From: Lepidostoma basale
Taxonomy: Eukaryota; Arthropoda; Insecta; Trichoptera; Lepidostomatidae
Length of the DNA stretch: 64,000 nt
Assembly: GCA_022606425.2 (NCBI GenBank)
Contig: JAHDVF020001259.1
Span: 620,001-684,000, forward strand
Direction of reading: 5' to 3'
Part shown: piece after piece, positions 39,835 through 49,379 of the stretch
Layout: each line of letters opens with the position of its first letter
Position numbering within the stretch: position 1 is the first letter of the stretch
The notes under the pieces: model-generated
Told to the model about the DNA's origin: nothing
Database searches by the model: none
Seen by the model: the letters and a program-made list of their open reading frames with translations, nothing else
Position numbers and translations under genes: made by a program

Positions 39835-40250
39835 CTTCTTCTGGTGCCGTGTCTGGTCCTCCCAACATTGGCGATCACTGTTGATATCAGCATTCTTCCT
39901 GTTATGAAGAGTACCAGCCTTCTCTCCGTATCTTTGGTGGTCGTCCTGATGGTCGACGGCCCTCTGGAGTCTCGTGCATCACGATCTTAGGAATCCTCGC
40001 TGGATCCATCCTCTTGATGTGATCCCTCCAGAATCATCTTCACTACCTACTTCATCTCAATATGTTTGAGAACAATCTTCATTGGGTATCCTATATCAAT
40101 GGGTTATCCCCACGATAAGTCACAATGTTTCCATTTCTGCTATTCTTAGGAGATGTTTGGTTCTGACAGTGTCTGCTCAAGCTTTGATTATGGGCCTGAT
40201 GGTTGTTTAATAAATTCTATCTTTGCTTTCCACTATCATATGCTTATTGT
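39835..40250 (-). mobile_element. LINE C-terminal fragment
   Basis: Minus-strand text includes RDDHQRYGEKAGTLHNRKN-like and RIDPARIPKIVMHETPEGR readings and ends in AAGAAGAAATAAAAT, the style of RTE-type LINE tails. Heavily decayed; assignment is tentative. Confidence 0.4.
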
Positions 40251-40284
40251 CCCAAACAACAATCATTTAATTTAATTATTATTT

Positions 40285-40570
40285 AAAATGAACTTCCATC
40301 AAGAGATTTCAATTAAATGATTGGATTATTTTAATATATAATACATACGTATTAAGAATTAATTGTATCTCAATAGAGACGAAGATGTAAACTGGAAACA
40401 GAATATGGTGGTCGAGGTGTTTACAGGACTTATGAGCTGTCATTGGTTGGGTTAAGCGCACGCTATATGTAATACAACATTCCATACAATTAATCCTTAA
40501 AAATGATAACCCGCAATGGGTAAAATCCAGTATTCGTTTACAAGTATTTGTATACATTCAAAATAGTATT
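40285..40570 (+). repeat. Fold-back MITE half plus hammerhead-family flank
   Basis: 40285-40330 is the GAACTTCCATCAAGAGATTT flank also at 17.7 and 47.87 kb. 40362-40565 corresponds to one arm and one end of the fold-back element at 51845-52190 (GGAAACAGAATATGGTGGTC; GCAATGGGTAAAATCCAGTA), with the inner part deleted. Confidence 0.6.
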
Positions 40571-40574
40571 AAGA

Positions 40575-41070
40575 TATTAATAATCCTCATCCGGTTCTGT
40601 GTCCAATCAAAACGAGACTTGGATATATTTTTTATTGATAGATTACGTCATCTGAAGCACCCTCAGCCTGTCGGGCCCAGAGATGGAGTCGGCGTGAATC
40701 AAACACCCCATTGTGGCAGATATTACCAAACCGCTGTCGAGTATTTTGATTAGGAATCGTATTTTGAAGAGTGCTCGTCTGATTTTTCAAATCATTTTTG
40801 TTTGCGTCGGCCGTCCTCTATCAGTTTCCAGGGAGGGTGTGGTGGGAGAGGATCGAGTGTTTTGATTTCTTTCGCCAAAAAAGTGAAGCCTACAAATTCT
40901 TGATCAATTTAATATCTTAACAACTAAAATTAATTCAATTTTAGCGTCTTGTCCGCGCGGCAGTCCAGATGTGAACTAGTTTACTAAATAATAATTTGGT
41001 TGGCGTCGCCTAATTTAGTTTTTCCATCTATTAGATCTTTATGCTTAAGTAATTAAAAAATAACTTTTTT
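40575..41070. other. Unassigned interval
   Basis: Contains a mildly GC-rich patch at 40660-40870 (CTGTCGGGCCCAGAGATGGA; GGCCGTCCTC). No gene or repeat relative recognised. Confidence 0.3.
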
Positions 41071-41074
41071 TAAG

Positions 41075-41300
41075 GATTAATTGTACCTCAAAAGAGACGA
41101 ACATGCAATTTTTTTTTGGAAACAGAATATGGTAGTACAAATTATCTTAATAGATGGCGTTAGTGTACAACAATGTGAAGTTATTAAAAATAGTAGCATA
41201 TATACAAGTTCCAAAAATTTGTCAGACGTGGTGTCGTAAGAAGGGTGGAATGGGGAATGTTAGAAGGGCGAAAAATGTCATTCCCATAAAATATAATAAA
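41075..41300 (+). repeat. Fold-back MITE, partial copy
   Basis: Left arm ATTGTACCTCAAAAGAGACG, then interior matching the complement of 51975-52045 (TACAACAATGTGAAG; TTTGTCAGACGTGG). The 61-codon frame here is incidental. Confidence 0.55.
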
Positions 41301-41369
41301 ACTTCTAGATTCTTCATTCGTATTTATTATTTAATATAGAGTTTTACATCATTGTTCAAGAAACAATAA

Positions 41370-41625
41370 ATAAAAACTAACTAACTAACCAGAAAGAATG
41401 GACCGCCACACTTTTCCCTCGTACTTCTTACTCTTCCTCAACATTCTTAATAAGTATCAACATCTTAACCAACAACTTTGGAAAGTATCTTGTCTTCCTA
41501 ATGTCGAACCATCTCTAATGCGTTCCTGGTACTACTCGTTTGTTGTATTTTTATAATATTTTACCTGTACTCAATAGATGCCCTAAACATGTTGCTGTTT
41601 GTAATGTCTTTTTTGTTGTTGTCTT
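41370..41625. mobile_element. GTTA-tail LINE end and CR1-like LINE 3' end
   Basis: 41370-41450 is a minus-strand GTTA-tail terminus with the GGCAG block deleted. 41460-41620 is a plus-strand CR1-like 3' end (TCTTGTCTTCCTAATGTCGA; ACTCAATAGATGCC) lacking the TTTGA tail. Confidence 0.7.
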
Positions 41626-41629
41626 AAAA

Positions 41630-42145
41630 ACCTATCCAAAATCTAAAATGGCAGTGCACAATGGAGTTCTGGTCCCATCCCTAATGTATGGAAGCGAAGC
41701 ATGGAACTGACAGAAGAAGGATGAAAGCAGAATAAATGCGGTAGAAATGAGGTCCCTAAGACGTATGTGTGGTAGAACGATATACGAAAGAATCTCAAAT
41801 GCTGATATAAGAAAGGAATGTAGAGCTAAAGAAGCTATTATGAACAAAATTATGAAAGGATCGCTTCGATGGTTCGGACTTATGGAACGCATGGATGGAG
41901 AAAGAATGGTTAAGAAAGTATACGGTAATGATGTAAATGGAGTACGGAGTCGAGACCGAGGAAAACATGGTATGACCAAATCAATCAAATTTTAAAGGTT
42001 AGCCATGTTAGAAGTCGGAGTATGACTCGTTGTATGAATGTGGAGGAACCTAGAGAGGTTTGCCAGGATAGAATAGTGTGGCGGTCCATTCTATCTGCCT
42101 ACCCCTGCGGGGAAACGGCATGATGGTTTGTTTTTTTGTTTGTAT
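41630..42145 (+). mobile_element. GTTA-family LINE copy, GTTT-tail subfamily
   Basis: Plus-strand NLSKI and MAVHNGVLVPSLMYGSEAW.. (stop in place of a Trp at 41709), then an 82-codon frame MRSLRRMCGRTIYERISNAD, RMDGERMVKKVYGNDVNG; a shift near 41950, then SHVRSRS and the terminus GGGAAACGGCATGATGG plus GTTTTTTTGTTTG. Confidence 0.85.
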
Positions 42146-42254
42146 TACTTTTATTACTGTAATTATCGTATTCTGCTGAAATTTTATCGTATATCGCTTT
42201 ACCACACATACCTAGCAGCTAAACCAAACCGCAGAGCTAAAAAGAAGAATTGGA

Positions 42255-42575
42255 CTAAGCTGAGCAGCTTTCGGAAATATGGGCTACTTCCTTAAAAACC
42301 GGAAAGTACTGATTAACCTGAAACGAAAAGTCTATGAAGTTTGCGTTCTGCCAGTTGGTACTTATGGTCTTGAAATATTACATTGTCCAAACAAAGTGCC
42401 GAGAAACTACGAGTGACCCCTAAAAGCCATTTCATCCTTCTTCTGCCAGTTTCATGCTTCGCTTCCATATATTAGGGATGGGACCAGAACTCCTTTGTGA
42501 ACGGCCGTTTTCGCTTTCATTGATAAATTCTTGTTAGCTATAACTATTCTTAAAACTCCATCCACTTAGTTATCC
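42255..42575. mobile_element. RTE-type LINE fragment joined to GTTA-family fragment
   Basis: 42262-42430 plus: FGNMGYFLKNRKVLINLKRK, VYEVCVLPVGTYGLEI (sibling of 25.6 kb). 42430-42575 minus: upstream part of a GTTA-family copy (the ALKIVIANKNLS.. to MYGSEA region). Confidence 0.65.
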
Positions 42576-42639
42576 ATACCATTGTTTACTTTAACAGTTT
42601 ATCATTGTTTATTTTATTAAATTTTAATGTTTATTTTAA

Positions 42640-42835
42640 CAGTTGAAAAAATGATGATGTCAACATAGGTTGACGAAACAGCTGTCTCGAAAAAAAAAAT
42701 TGTGATACATAAACAGAGTTTTATAATTATTAAGTTAATAAATATTTTTTTGTAGTTTGTAACTCCTGATGATATCAAAACATCGGTTGGCGAAACAGCT
42801 ATCGCGGCACTCAAAAAGTGAATAATAACAATTAT
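42640..42835 (+). ncRNA. Two hammerhead-like motifs about 120 bp apart
   Basis: Second motif: CTGATGA (42766-42772), a weak helix II (ATCAA pairing with TTGG), GAAA (42792-42795) and CAGCTATC. First motif: ATGATG, a perfect GTCAAC/GTTGAC hairpin, GAAA (42675-42678) and CAGCTGTC with the full palindrome ACAGCTGT as helix III. The first lacks the intact CUGANGA box and the second has a poorer helix III, so each half is imperfect. Confidence 0.55.
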
Positions 42836-42839
42836 GATA

Positions 42840-43370
42840 TCATAACAGTGCTATAAATTTTAATAGTTTATAATGTTGAAGTATGATAGTGTTTCGGCCA
42901 AAATAATGGACTATTATATTAATGTGTTTATAATCCACCAATCATAAAGTAATTCTTATACTTCTTTGGTGCGCTTTGCTTATATACCACAATATAACAT
43001 TCTCATTTCCCAATCCTTTCATAGTGGTATTTGAGAGTATTAATTAATTTTCCCTAAGGTTTCCCACAAAGGCCCGCCATGGGGATAATCCCCGGCTTTA
43101 GGGAAACAAGGGTGGTTCGGCTTTTATAATAAAATGAAAATATTGCTTTTTGTATGTTAGCGGAAAATTATACAACGGACATTGTATGTGTTTGCTTATC
43201 GAACGCAAAAATGAGATTTGATTATTTGTAAATTGAACGTAGATTTGTCTCGTGAGTATTCTTACATATGTATATATCATATAAAACAATTTTACTTTAT
43301 AAATGCCGTAGTCCTAAACTATTTTTCAAAACACTTCACTGAATGGCACCAGCCTATATATAATATTATA
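42840..43370. other. Unassigned interval
   Basis: AT-rich with a short GC patch (AAGGCCCGCCATGGGG, 43070). No gene or repeat relative recognised. Confidence 0.3.
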
Positions 43371-43372
43371 TA

Positions 43373-43620
43373 TTAGGTCCTTACATATGAAATTGGCGTT
43401 TTGCCGTACTGGCAACTTTGATCTCAAATATCTTCTCTTTGGTTAGGAATTCCAAATTCAAATTTATACAGCTATTTACTCAAGTATTTGTGTTTCGAAA
43501 ATTATAATTCATTTGTTTTTTCCTCAATTGTTTTTTTTCTTTGCGTCACTCAGTTTACAAAATGGAAAACTTGAAATATCGCGTTATTTACGAGTGCGAG
43601 TTCCACCGTGGCACCAGTGC
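43373..43620 (+). pseudogene. Mariner 5' end and transposase start
   Basis: Left terminus TTAGGTCCTTACATATGAAA next to TA, leader, then ATG at 43562: MENLKYRVIYECEFHRGTSA, the beginning of a mariner transposase of the SETMAR-related type. After 20 codons it is cut by a GTTA-family LINE in the opposite orientation. Confidence 0.75.
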
Positions 43621-43905
43621 AAATTTACAGTAGGCAGAGAGAATGCATCACCATACTACTCCATCCTGACATACCTCTCTACCTTCCTCCACATTCATAC
43701 AACTTCCGACTTCTTACATGACCAACCTTAAAAATTTGATTAATATGGTCATGCTATGTCTTCCTCGGTCTACCTCAACTCCGTACTCCGTTTACATCCT
43801 TAACGTATACTTTCTTAACCATTCTTTCTCCATCCATGCGCTCCATGTATCCGAACCAACGGAACGATCATTTATTCATAATATTATTCATAATACCTTC
43901 ATTCA
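43621..43905 (-). mobile_element. GTTA-family LINE fragment
   Basis: From the GTAGGCAGAGAGAATG block to the NKIMKGSLR region. The GATGG terminus is missing; divergent subfamily. Confidence 0.75.
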
Positions 43906-44190
43906 CTCCCAGACCAACCTGCCTCTGGTGACACCGGTGGGAAGAGCAATTAATCTGAACGCGGTCTCCTCGGAGATCGACGTCTTTCATATTAGTGAAA
44001 GTACGTACAGAAGGCAAATACTCTTAATTCTGGAGAGTATCTTGTCTTCCTAATGTCGAACCATCTCTCACGCGTTTCTGGTAGTATACTATACACAATA
44101 TATTATTTTACGTGTTCTCAATAGATGCCTTAAAATTAATTTTGTAATGTCTATTGATGAAATTTACTGATTTGATTTGATTAGATTTGA
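43906..44190 (+). mobile_element. CR1-like LINE 3' end
   Basis: QTNLPLVTPVGRAINLNAVS, SEIDVFHISESTYRRQILLI, LESILSS stop, UTR with CTCAATAGATGCCTTAAAAT and TTTGATTTGATTAGATTTGA tail. The 5' junction directly abuts the previous LINE. Confidence 0.85.
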
Positions 44191-44244
44191 TAATGCCACA
44201 CTCTTAAACCTTTACCGTTCTTCTCCCACTCGGCCATTATAGTT

Positions 44245-45140
44245 ATTTGTGCAGTGATTTTAATTTAATATTATGAAATGCTTCCTTAGCATCGTCCTTT
44301 GTCCTATATGTCACAAACTGTACTCCTTAATTTTTCCTATTCCGCATTTGTCTCCTCTGCCTCTCCTGTGTTTCCCGCTGTATAAACCTGTGGTGTATTT
44401 TTTTATGTATGGAACTGGCAAAATAAGGATGAAAGTAGAATAAATGCAGTAGAAATGAGATCTCTTAGACGAATGTGTAGATACTCTGTGTATGATAGAG
44501 TGTCGAATGAAAATATAAGAAGTGAATGCGGTGCGAATGATGGTGTTATGAACAAAATAATGAAAGGATCATTAATATGATTTGGACATATAGAAAGAAT
44601 GAATGAAGAAAGAATGGTAAAAAAATTATACGTCAACGATGTAAATGGAACTAGAAATAGAATAAGACCGAGGAAAACGTGGCACGATCAAATAAATCAA
44701 ATATTGAATGTCGGCCAAGTGAGGAATCAGAGAAATCGACGCGCGTGCATGACACGATGTATGAATGTTAAGGAAGCTAGAGAAATATGTCAGGAAAGAA
44801 AAGTGAGGCAGTCCATTCTTTCTGCTTACCCCTTCGGGGAGACGGCGTGATGGTTAGTTAGTATTTTTCTTTGTAAATTTTACATAATGTTTCTGAAATG
44901 TTCAAGTATTATAATATTTTGCTTATTTATTCAATAAAGTATAGCGGAACATGGAAGGAAAATAGGGGCAATTAAATGTGGTCTGGTACCCCCTTGCTGT
45001 TGCCGTCTTTAAATGTAAGTCCTGGATGGACCGATGACAGGCCCAGGAAATGTTAGAGCGAGGCTGACGAAAGGGCGCCGTTACGCCTTATAACAGCCTC
45101 ATAACAGCCTCGGGTATATGACGGGAACATAATTGTTTCT
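44245..45140 (+). mobile_element. TCGGGTATGTG-type LINE 3' end split by a GTTA-tail LINE
   Basis: 44245-44399 (TTGTCCTATATGTCACAAAC; CTCTGCCTCTCCTG) and 44861-45140 (CAATAAAGTATAGC; CAGCCTCGGGTATATGACGG) are collinear with the reverse complement of 10456-10980, with the insert exactly between. A small duplication ATAACAGCCTC occurs at 45099-45119. Confidence 0.8.
44400..44860 (+). mobile_element. GTTA-tail LINE insert
   Basis: Starts within MYG..NWQNKDESRINAVEMRSL and ends GATGGTTAGTTAGT. An 83-codon C-terminal frame is open (44599-44850). A stop after the SLI codons separates it from the upstream part. TATTTTT on both sides (about 44397-44403 and 44862-44868) is the likely TSD. Confidence 0.85.
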
Positions 45141-45144
45141 TTTA

Positions 45145-45585
45145 AATAATAAGCCTTTACCGTCATTCAAAGATCTCAGGATTCTGCGCAATAAACTATT
45201 GCGTGTTTGAAAAAAAAATTCTTCCAAAGCGATTTCGTTTTACAAGATGGGTTCTGATTTTGTGAGTAGGTTTATTGGTTTTGCGTCTGAGATTTTAAGA
45301 GATGAAACGACCATACGAATACTTGTGGCTCACGTATAGTCTGTTGCCCAAGTCGGTCTAGGAGGGTACTTGAGTTAAAATATTTTCAAACAACAGCTGC
45401 GTGTTTTGGGAAATATTTGAAAACGATACTGCACCACTATTCCGGTATTAATCTAATATATATAAACATTCTTGTATTTTTAAGATGGTGAGTGAACTCA
45501 AAATATGTTCTATGTTTAAAATATGGAAATAGTACCTACTTAGCGCTCGCAAAGTCATCACTGCAAATATAAATATTTCAACTAA
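45145..45585. other. Unassigned interval
   Basis: No convincing gene. The last part (45540-45585) is the upstream flank seen in one GTTA-family subfamily (complement at 17020-17060). Confidence 0.3.
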
Positions 45586-46805
45586 AGCAAAGATGGCAGT
45601 AAATAATGGAGTTCTAGTGCCAACCTTACGTATGGAAGTGTGAAAATTAATTTTTGTAATTTTCGAAAAAGAAGAAAGCAAGTTTGCAACATTAGCGTGA
45701 AAGGTGAAAATCTGGAACAAGTAGATGAGTTTGTATATTAAGTATGTTTACAAAGGATGGGCGAGTGGAGAGGGATATTGAAAGGAGGGTTGGGGCAGGC
45801 GACAGAGTAAATGATGCACTTAAAGTTGTCATCGCAAACAATTATCTGTCCAAAAAAGCTAAGATGGTAAAATGGTATTCTTGTACCGACCCTAATGTAT
45901 GAAAGTGAAGCTTGGAACTAGCAAAAGAAAGATGAATGTAGAATAAATGGAGTAAATATGAAATCTCTAAGACGAATGTGTGTAAATCTGTATATGAAAA
46001 TATGTTAAATACAAATATAATATAAGATGTGAATGCGGTGCGAACGAAATTCTTCTTCTTATTATTTTTCTCCTTATAGACTTGTGGTCTGTTCCTGAAA
46101 TCAGGCTGGCTTCTCTTGGGAGGTTGACTTCCTACTATCTCTCCATCTCTTCGGCGGCCTTCCGGGGGGACGGCAGCCGGCAAGAATCTGATGCGCCACA
46201 GCGTGTGGGATTCTGGTGGGATCCATCTTCTGCACGTGCGCATTCCAGTATCTTCTGTGTTGTCTGCCCCATCTCACGACATCCCCCACCTTGCAGATCT
46301 CGCGGACGGCCGTGTTCCTCACCCTATCTCGAATAGTCCTTCCTGCTATCATCCTCAGCGTCCTCATCTCTGCCACCCATACTTTAGCCTTCGATCTTGT
46401 GGTATCCGCTCTGGTCTCAATGTTATATGTTAGTATATGCAGGTTTTATATATTCTGACCTTACTGTCAGTTCTCATATACTTGTTTTTTTCCATATTAT
46501 ATCCTGTGCGAATGAAAGTGTTGTGAACAGCGTCGTTAAGATGGTTTGGATACATGGAATGAATGAATGAAGGCAGAGTGGTTACGAAGGTATATACAAA
46601 CGATGTACACGGAGTTAGAAATAGCGGAAGGTCGAGTAAAACGTGGCACGATCAAATCAATCAAATATTAAATGTCGTTTAGTCAATACGTGCATGAGAG
46701 GATTTATGAATGTAGACAAATTGAGAGAAGTATGTGAGGGCAGAACAGTGTGGCGATTCATTCTTTCTGCCTACCCTTCCGGAGAGACGGCGTGATGGTT
46801 AGTTG
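45586..46805 (+). mobile_element. GTTA-family LINE copies, host of a nested LINE
   Basis: 45586-45640 is a short MAV.NGVLVPTL piece; 45690-46049 is a longer copy (EFVY.SMFTKDGRVERDIERR to RCECGANE), resuming at 46506-46805 with ESVVNS to GETA and GATGGTTAGTTGG. The nested insert at 46050-46505 separates the two. Frames are badly broken. Confidence 0.8.
46050..46505 (-). mobile_element. RTE-type LINE insert with 12-bp TSD
   Basis: 456 bp; minus strand 91-codon frame MAEMRTLRMIAGRTIRDRVR, EICKVGDVVRWGRQHRRYWN, AHVQKMDPTRIPHA, RPPGRPPKRWRDSRKSTSQE. Tail (coding strand) AATAAGAAGAAGAA. GTGCGAACGAAA (46038-46049) and GTGCGAATGAAA (46506-46517) form the TSD with one mismatch. Confidence 0.88.
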
Positions 46806-46809
46806 GTCA

Positions 46810-47085
46810 TTTAGTTAACAACGAAGAAAACATAGAGGACAGTGATATCATAAAATGTGGTTTGCTGAGTTCATAGACGAAACAGTTCGGTAGGAAGAAT
46901 TTAGGTAATTTTTTTTTATCGTTAGTAAGGATCGATTTAGGTATACTTAAGTGGGTAGATATCATTGACAGATGCGAGAGCAAAGACAACAACTTTTTCT
47001 TGAATACTTTCATAGATAATTCAGAGATGGCGTGTGGTAGATACATAATTAAGGTCATATTAAAATAATATGATGAAATAATAAT
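46810..47085. other. Unassigned interval
   Basis: No repeat relative; minus-strand 83-codon frame lacks recognisable motifs though its tail (HAISELSMKVFKKKLLSLL) is reminiscent of LINE C-termini. Unresolved. Confidence 0.3.
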
Positions 47086-47087
47086 GA

Positions 47088-47494
47088 AATAAAACGATGT
47101 TTTTTAACTTCTTCCACTTTTGTCTTTATTTCGACAGCAACCGGTTTCGCTAGGCTCGCTGGCATCGACAGACTGGTAACACTATTGAAAACCGAGTCCT
47201 TTATATACATACAGATCAGGGGTGGTAAACATGATTTTATACAAAATAACATTCAAATATGAATCTTCTTGAATACCTGCAATACCAATATTTAAATTCA
47301 GTAAATTTTATAATACATAAAAATTTGAAGATTATTTTTGTATAGAATCATGTTTACCGCCCCTGATCTGTATGTATATAAAGGACTAGGTTTGTAATAG
47401 TGTCACCAGTCTGTCGATGCCAGCAAGCCTGGCGAAACCGGTCGCTGTCTAAATAAAGATAAACGTGGAAGTAGTTAAAAGACATCGTTTTATT
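47088..47494. mobile_element. Head-to-head pair of hammerhead-type repeats
   Basis: Arms of about 150-165 bp (47088-47252 and 47330-47494) are near-complementary, each with AACCGGT, the GCCAG/CTGGC hairpin, GAAACC and AAAGGACT. About 80 bp separates them. The 17.7 kb locus has one arm only. Confidence 0.75.
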
Positions 47495-47499
47495 TTATA

Positions 47500-47865
47500 A
47501 CTAACTAACTAACTAACCATCACGCCGTCTCCCCGAAGGGGTAGGCAGAAAGAATGGACTGCCACACTTTTCTTTCCTGACATATTTCTCTTCCTCAACA
47601 TTCGTACATCGTGTCATGCACGCGCGTCGATTTCTCTGACTCCTCACATGGCCGACATTCAATATTTGATTTATTTGATCGTGCCACGTTTTCGTCGGTC
47701 TTCCTCTATTTCTGGTTCCATTTACATTATTAATATATAATTTTTTTACCATTCTTTCTTCATTCATTCTTTCAATATGTCCAAACCATCTTAATGATCC
47801 TTTAATTATTTTGTTCATGACACCATCATTCGCACCGCATTCACTTCTTATATTTTTATTACTAT
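47500..47865 (-). mobile_element. GTTA-tail LINE copy
   Basis: Intact terminus with four repeat units. 101-codon frame MNKIIKGSLRWFGHIERMNE to VEEEKYVRKEKCG, where a 6-7 bp deletion (REI codons) shifts the last codons. 5' truncated in the RSECGAN region. Confidence 0.87.
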
Positions 47866-47989
47866 TTAAAATGAACTTCTATCAAGAGATTACAGTAAAA
47901 TCATTTGATTACCTTAATATGATGAAGTTAAAAATAATAAATAAAATAATAATAATACACTTTTAGTAATTTGTATTAACACCACTTTA

Positions 47990-48045
47990 TTTGGTAATAC
48001 CAACCGGTTTCGCTCCCGCCGGAGCTTCGTCAGGGTGAGAGAGTA
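47990..48045 (-). ncRNA. Hammerhead ribozyme candidate, best core
   Basis: Minus strand order: ACC, CTGACGA (complement of 48027-48033), helix II GCTCC-GGCG-GGAGC, GAAA (complement of 48008-48011), ACCGGT palindrome as helix III, a U at the cleavage position, then GGT, which pairs with the leading ACC as helix I. CUGANGA and GAAA are the invariant core; position 7 may be any base. This is a type I minimal hammerhead as found in Penelope-like elements and retrozymes. Cleavage is predicted, not shown. Confidence 0.7.
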
Positions 48046-48059
48046 AACTAATTACAAAA

Positions 48060-48425
48060 TCAGAGAACAACCTGTGAAATGTAGAGTGGAGGAATAGTGG
48101 GGGTAGGAGAAAGTGGGCTAATAATTTTTTTCTCTAATGAGCTTGACTCATCGCCTTAACGGTCTATTCGTCGTCAGCTATTAAGGTCATTTTACGGCAT
48201 CCCGTGTGCGTAAAAATTTTTTTTCGTACGCCACTGGGGAAAGAAAACAAATTTGCTCAGATTTTATAAAATACTGTTGAAGTTTTGTGGACACCCCAAT
48301 ATCCTCCTTTTAGGACAGTTGTGCGGAGTATGCCTGGAGACTCTTCAACTTTTTATGATTTTACACCTTTAAACAGAAGTATCAGTGACCACCCTTAATG
48401 TAAGCATATAAAATAAAAACTTTAA
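48060..48425. other. Unassigned interval next to the hammerhead
   Basis: No protein or repeat relative recognised; it could be the body of the hammerhead-bearing element on the minus strand. Confidence 0.3.
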
Positions 48426-48429
48426 GAAG

Positions 48430-48640
48430 CTAGGCAGTGACAGGACAGGATGGAGACCTTTCTTAGGAGAAGCTAAGACCCACCGAGTCTTAAAATATAA
48501 TAAGGTTTTTTAACTTCTTCTTCTTTTAGACCTTTAGTCTGTTCCTGTAATCAGGCTGGCCTCTTCTGGGAAGTCGTCTACCAGTTATCCCATCATCTCC
48601 TTGGGGTATATCCTTGGCTCTATCCAACGAAATTTCTCTT
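48430..48640. mobile_element. Two LINE termini back to back
   Basis: 48430-48510 plus: SDRTGWRPFLGEAKTHRV, an RTE-type C-terminus with W and GEAK. 48515-48640 minus: tail GAAGAAGAAG then the RYW/RRPEE region of the 49.1 kb LINE. Confidence 0.6.
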
Positions 48641-48950
48641 GGGTATGCTGGGGTATAACTCCCTCGAACTGAGGAGGGAAGCATTAATATCAACGCATTT
48701 TTTCAAACTGATTCGGTGATCTACTGAGAACCCCTGTGTTCTGGAGCAAATAGGTATTTTATGTCCTGATAATTACCTGCGACAGCGCCGACATCAATTG
48801 CCTTTGGTGATGCCAGTAGGTAGAGCAATTCGGACGTTGAATCTAATCGTCTCGGATTTGGACGTTTTCAGTGTCTTTGAAGCAGTATTCATAAAACATA
48901 TTTTACGAATTCTGGAACGAGTACTGCCTCACTGACATCGACATATTTGG
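48641..48950 (+). mobile_element. CR1-like LINE fragment
   Basis: Undisturbed sibling of 16058-16945: SLGYAGV.. DNA-level match from TTTCTCTTGGGTATGCTGGG through CGTCTCGGATTTGGACGTTT to ACGAGTACTGCCTCACTGAC. A short deletion removes the LLFSPSR codons. Confidence 0.75.
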
Positions 48951-49094
48951 CTTCCTTCTGATTTGTATGATTTTTTGGTTTCATGTTGTTGTTTTATCTT
49001 TGTCTTATCTTTGTAACACCGTTTTGGGTCCAAATGAGTCGCCTAAATGTTTTTCGTTTGTTTCTCTTATTTGTGTATTATGTATAAATAAATA

Positions 49095-49370
49095 AATAAT
49101 TAAATCTCCTTGGCGGTCTTCCGGGGGGACGGTAGCCTGCATGAATCTGATGTTCTACAGCGTGTGGGATTCTGGGGGATCCATCCTCTGCACATGCGCA
49201 TTCCAGTATCTTCTGCGTTGTCTACCCTATCTCACGACATCTTCCACCTTGCTAATTTCGCGGATAGCCGTGTTCCTCACCCTATCTCGAAGAGTCTTTC
49301 CTGTAATCATTCTCAGCGTCCGCATCTCTGCCAACCGCACTTTAGCCTTCGTTCTTGTTTAGTTTTTTTA
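49095..49370 (-). mobile_element. RTE-type LINE C-terminal fragment
   Basis: Minus strand AEMRTLRMITGKTLRDRVRN, AIREISKVEDVVR, RRYWNAHVQRMDP and PPGRPPRR; same family as 46.05 kb. Breaks at 49370. Confidence 0.7.
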
Positions 49371-49379
49371 TCAATTCAT

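Noticed and set aside
46807..47058. 83-codon minus-strand frame as LINE C-terminus
   Set aside because: The basic end is suggestive but no diagnostic block is present; left as unassigned.
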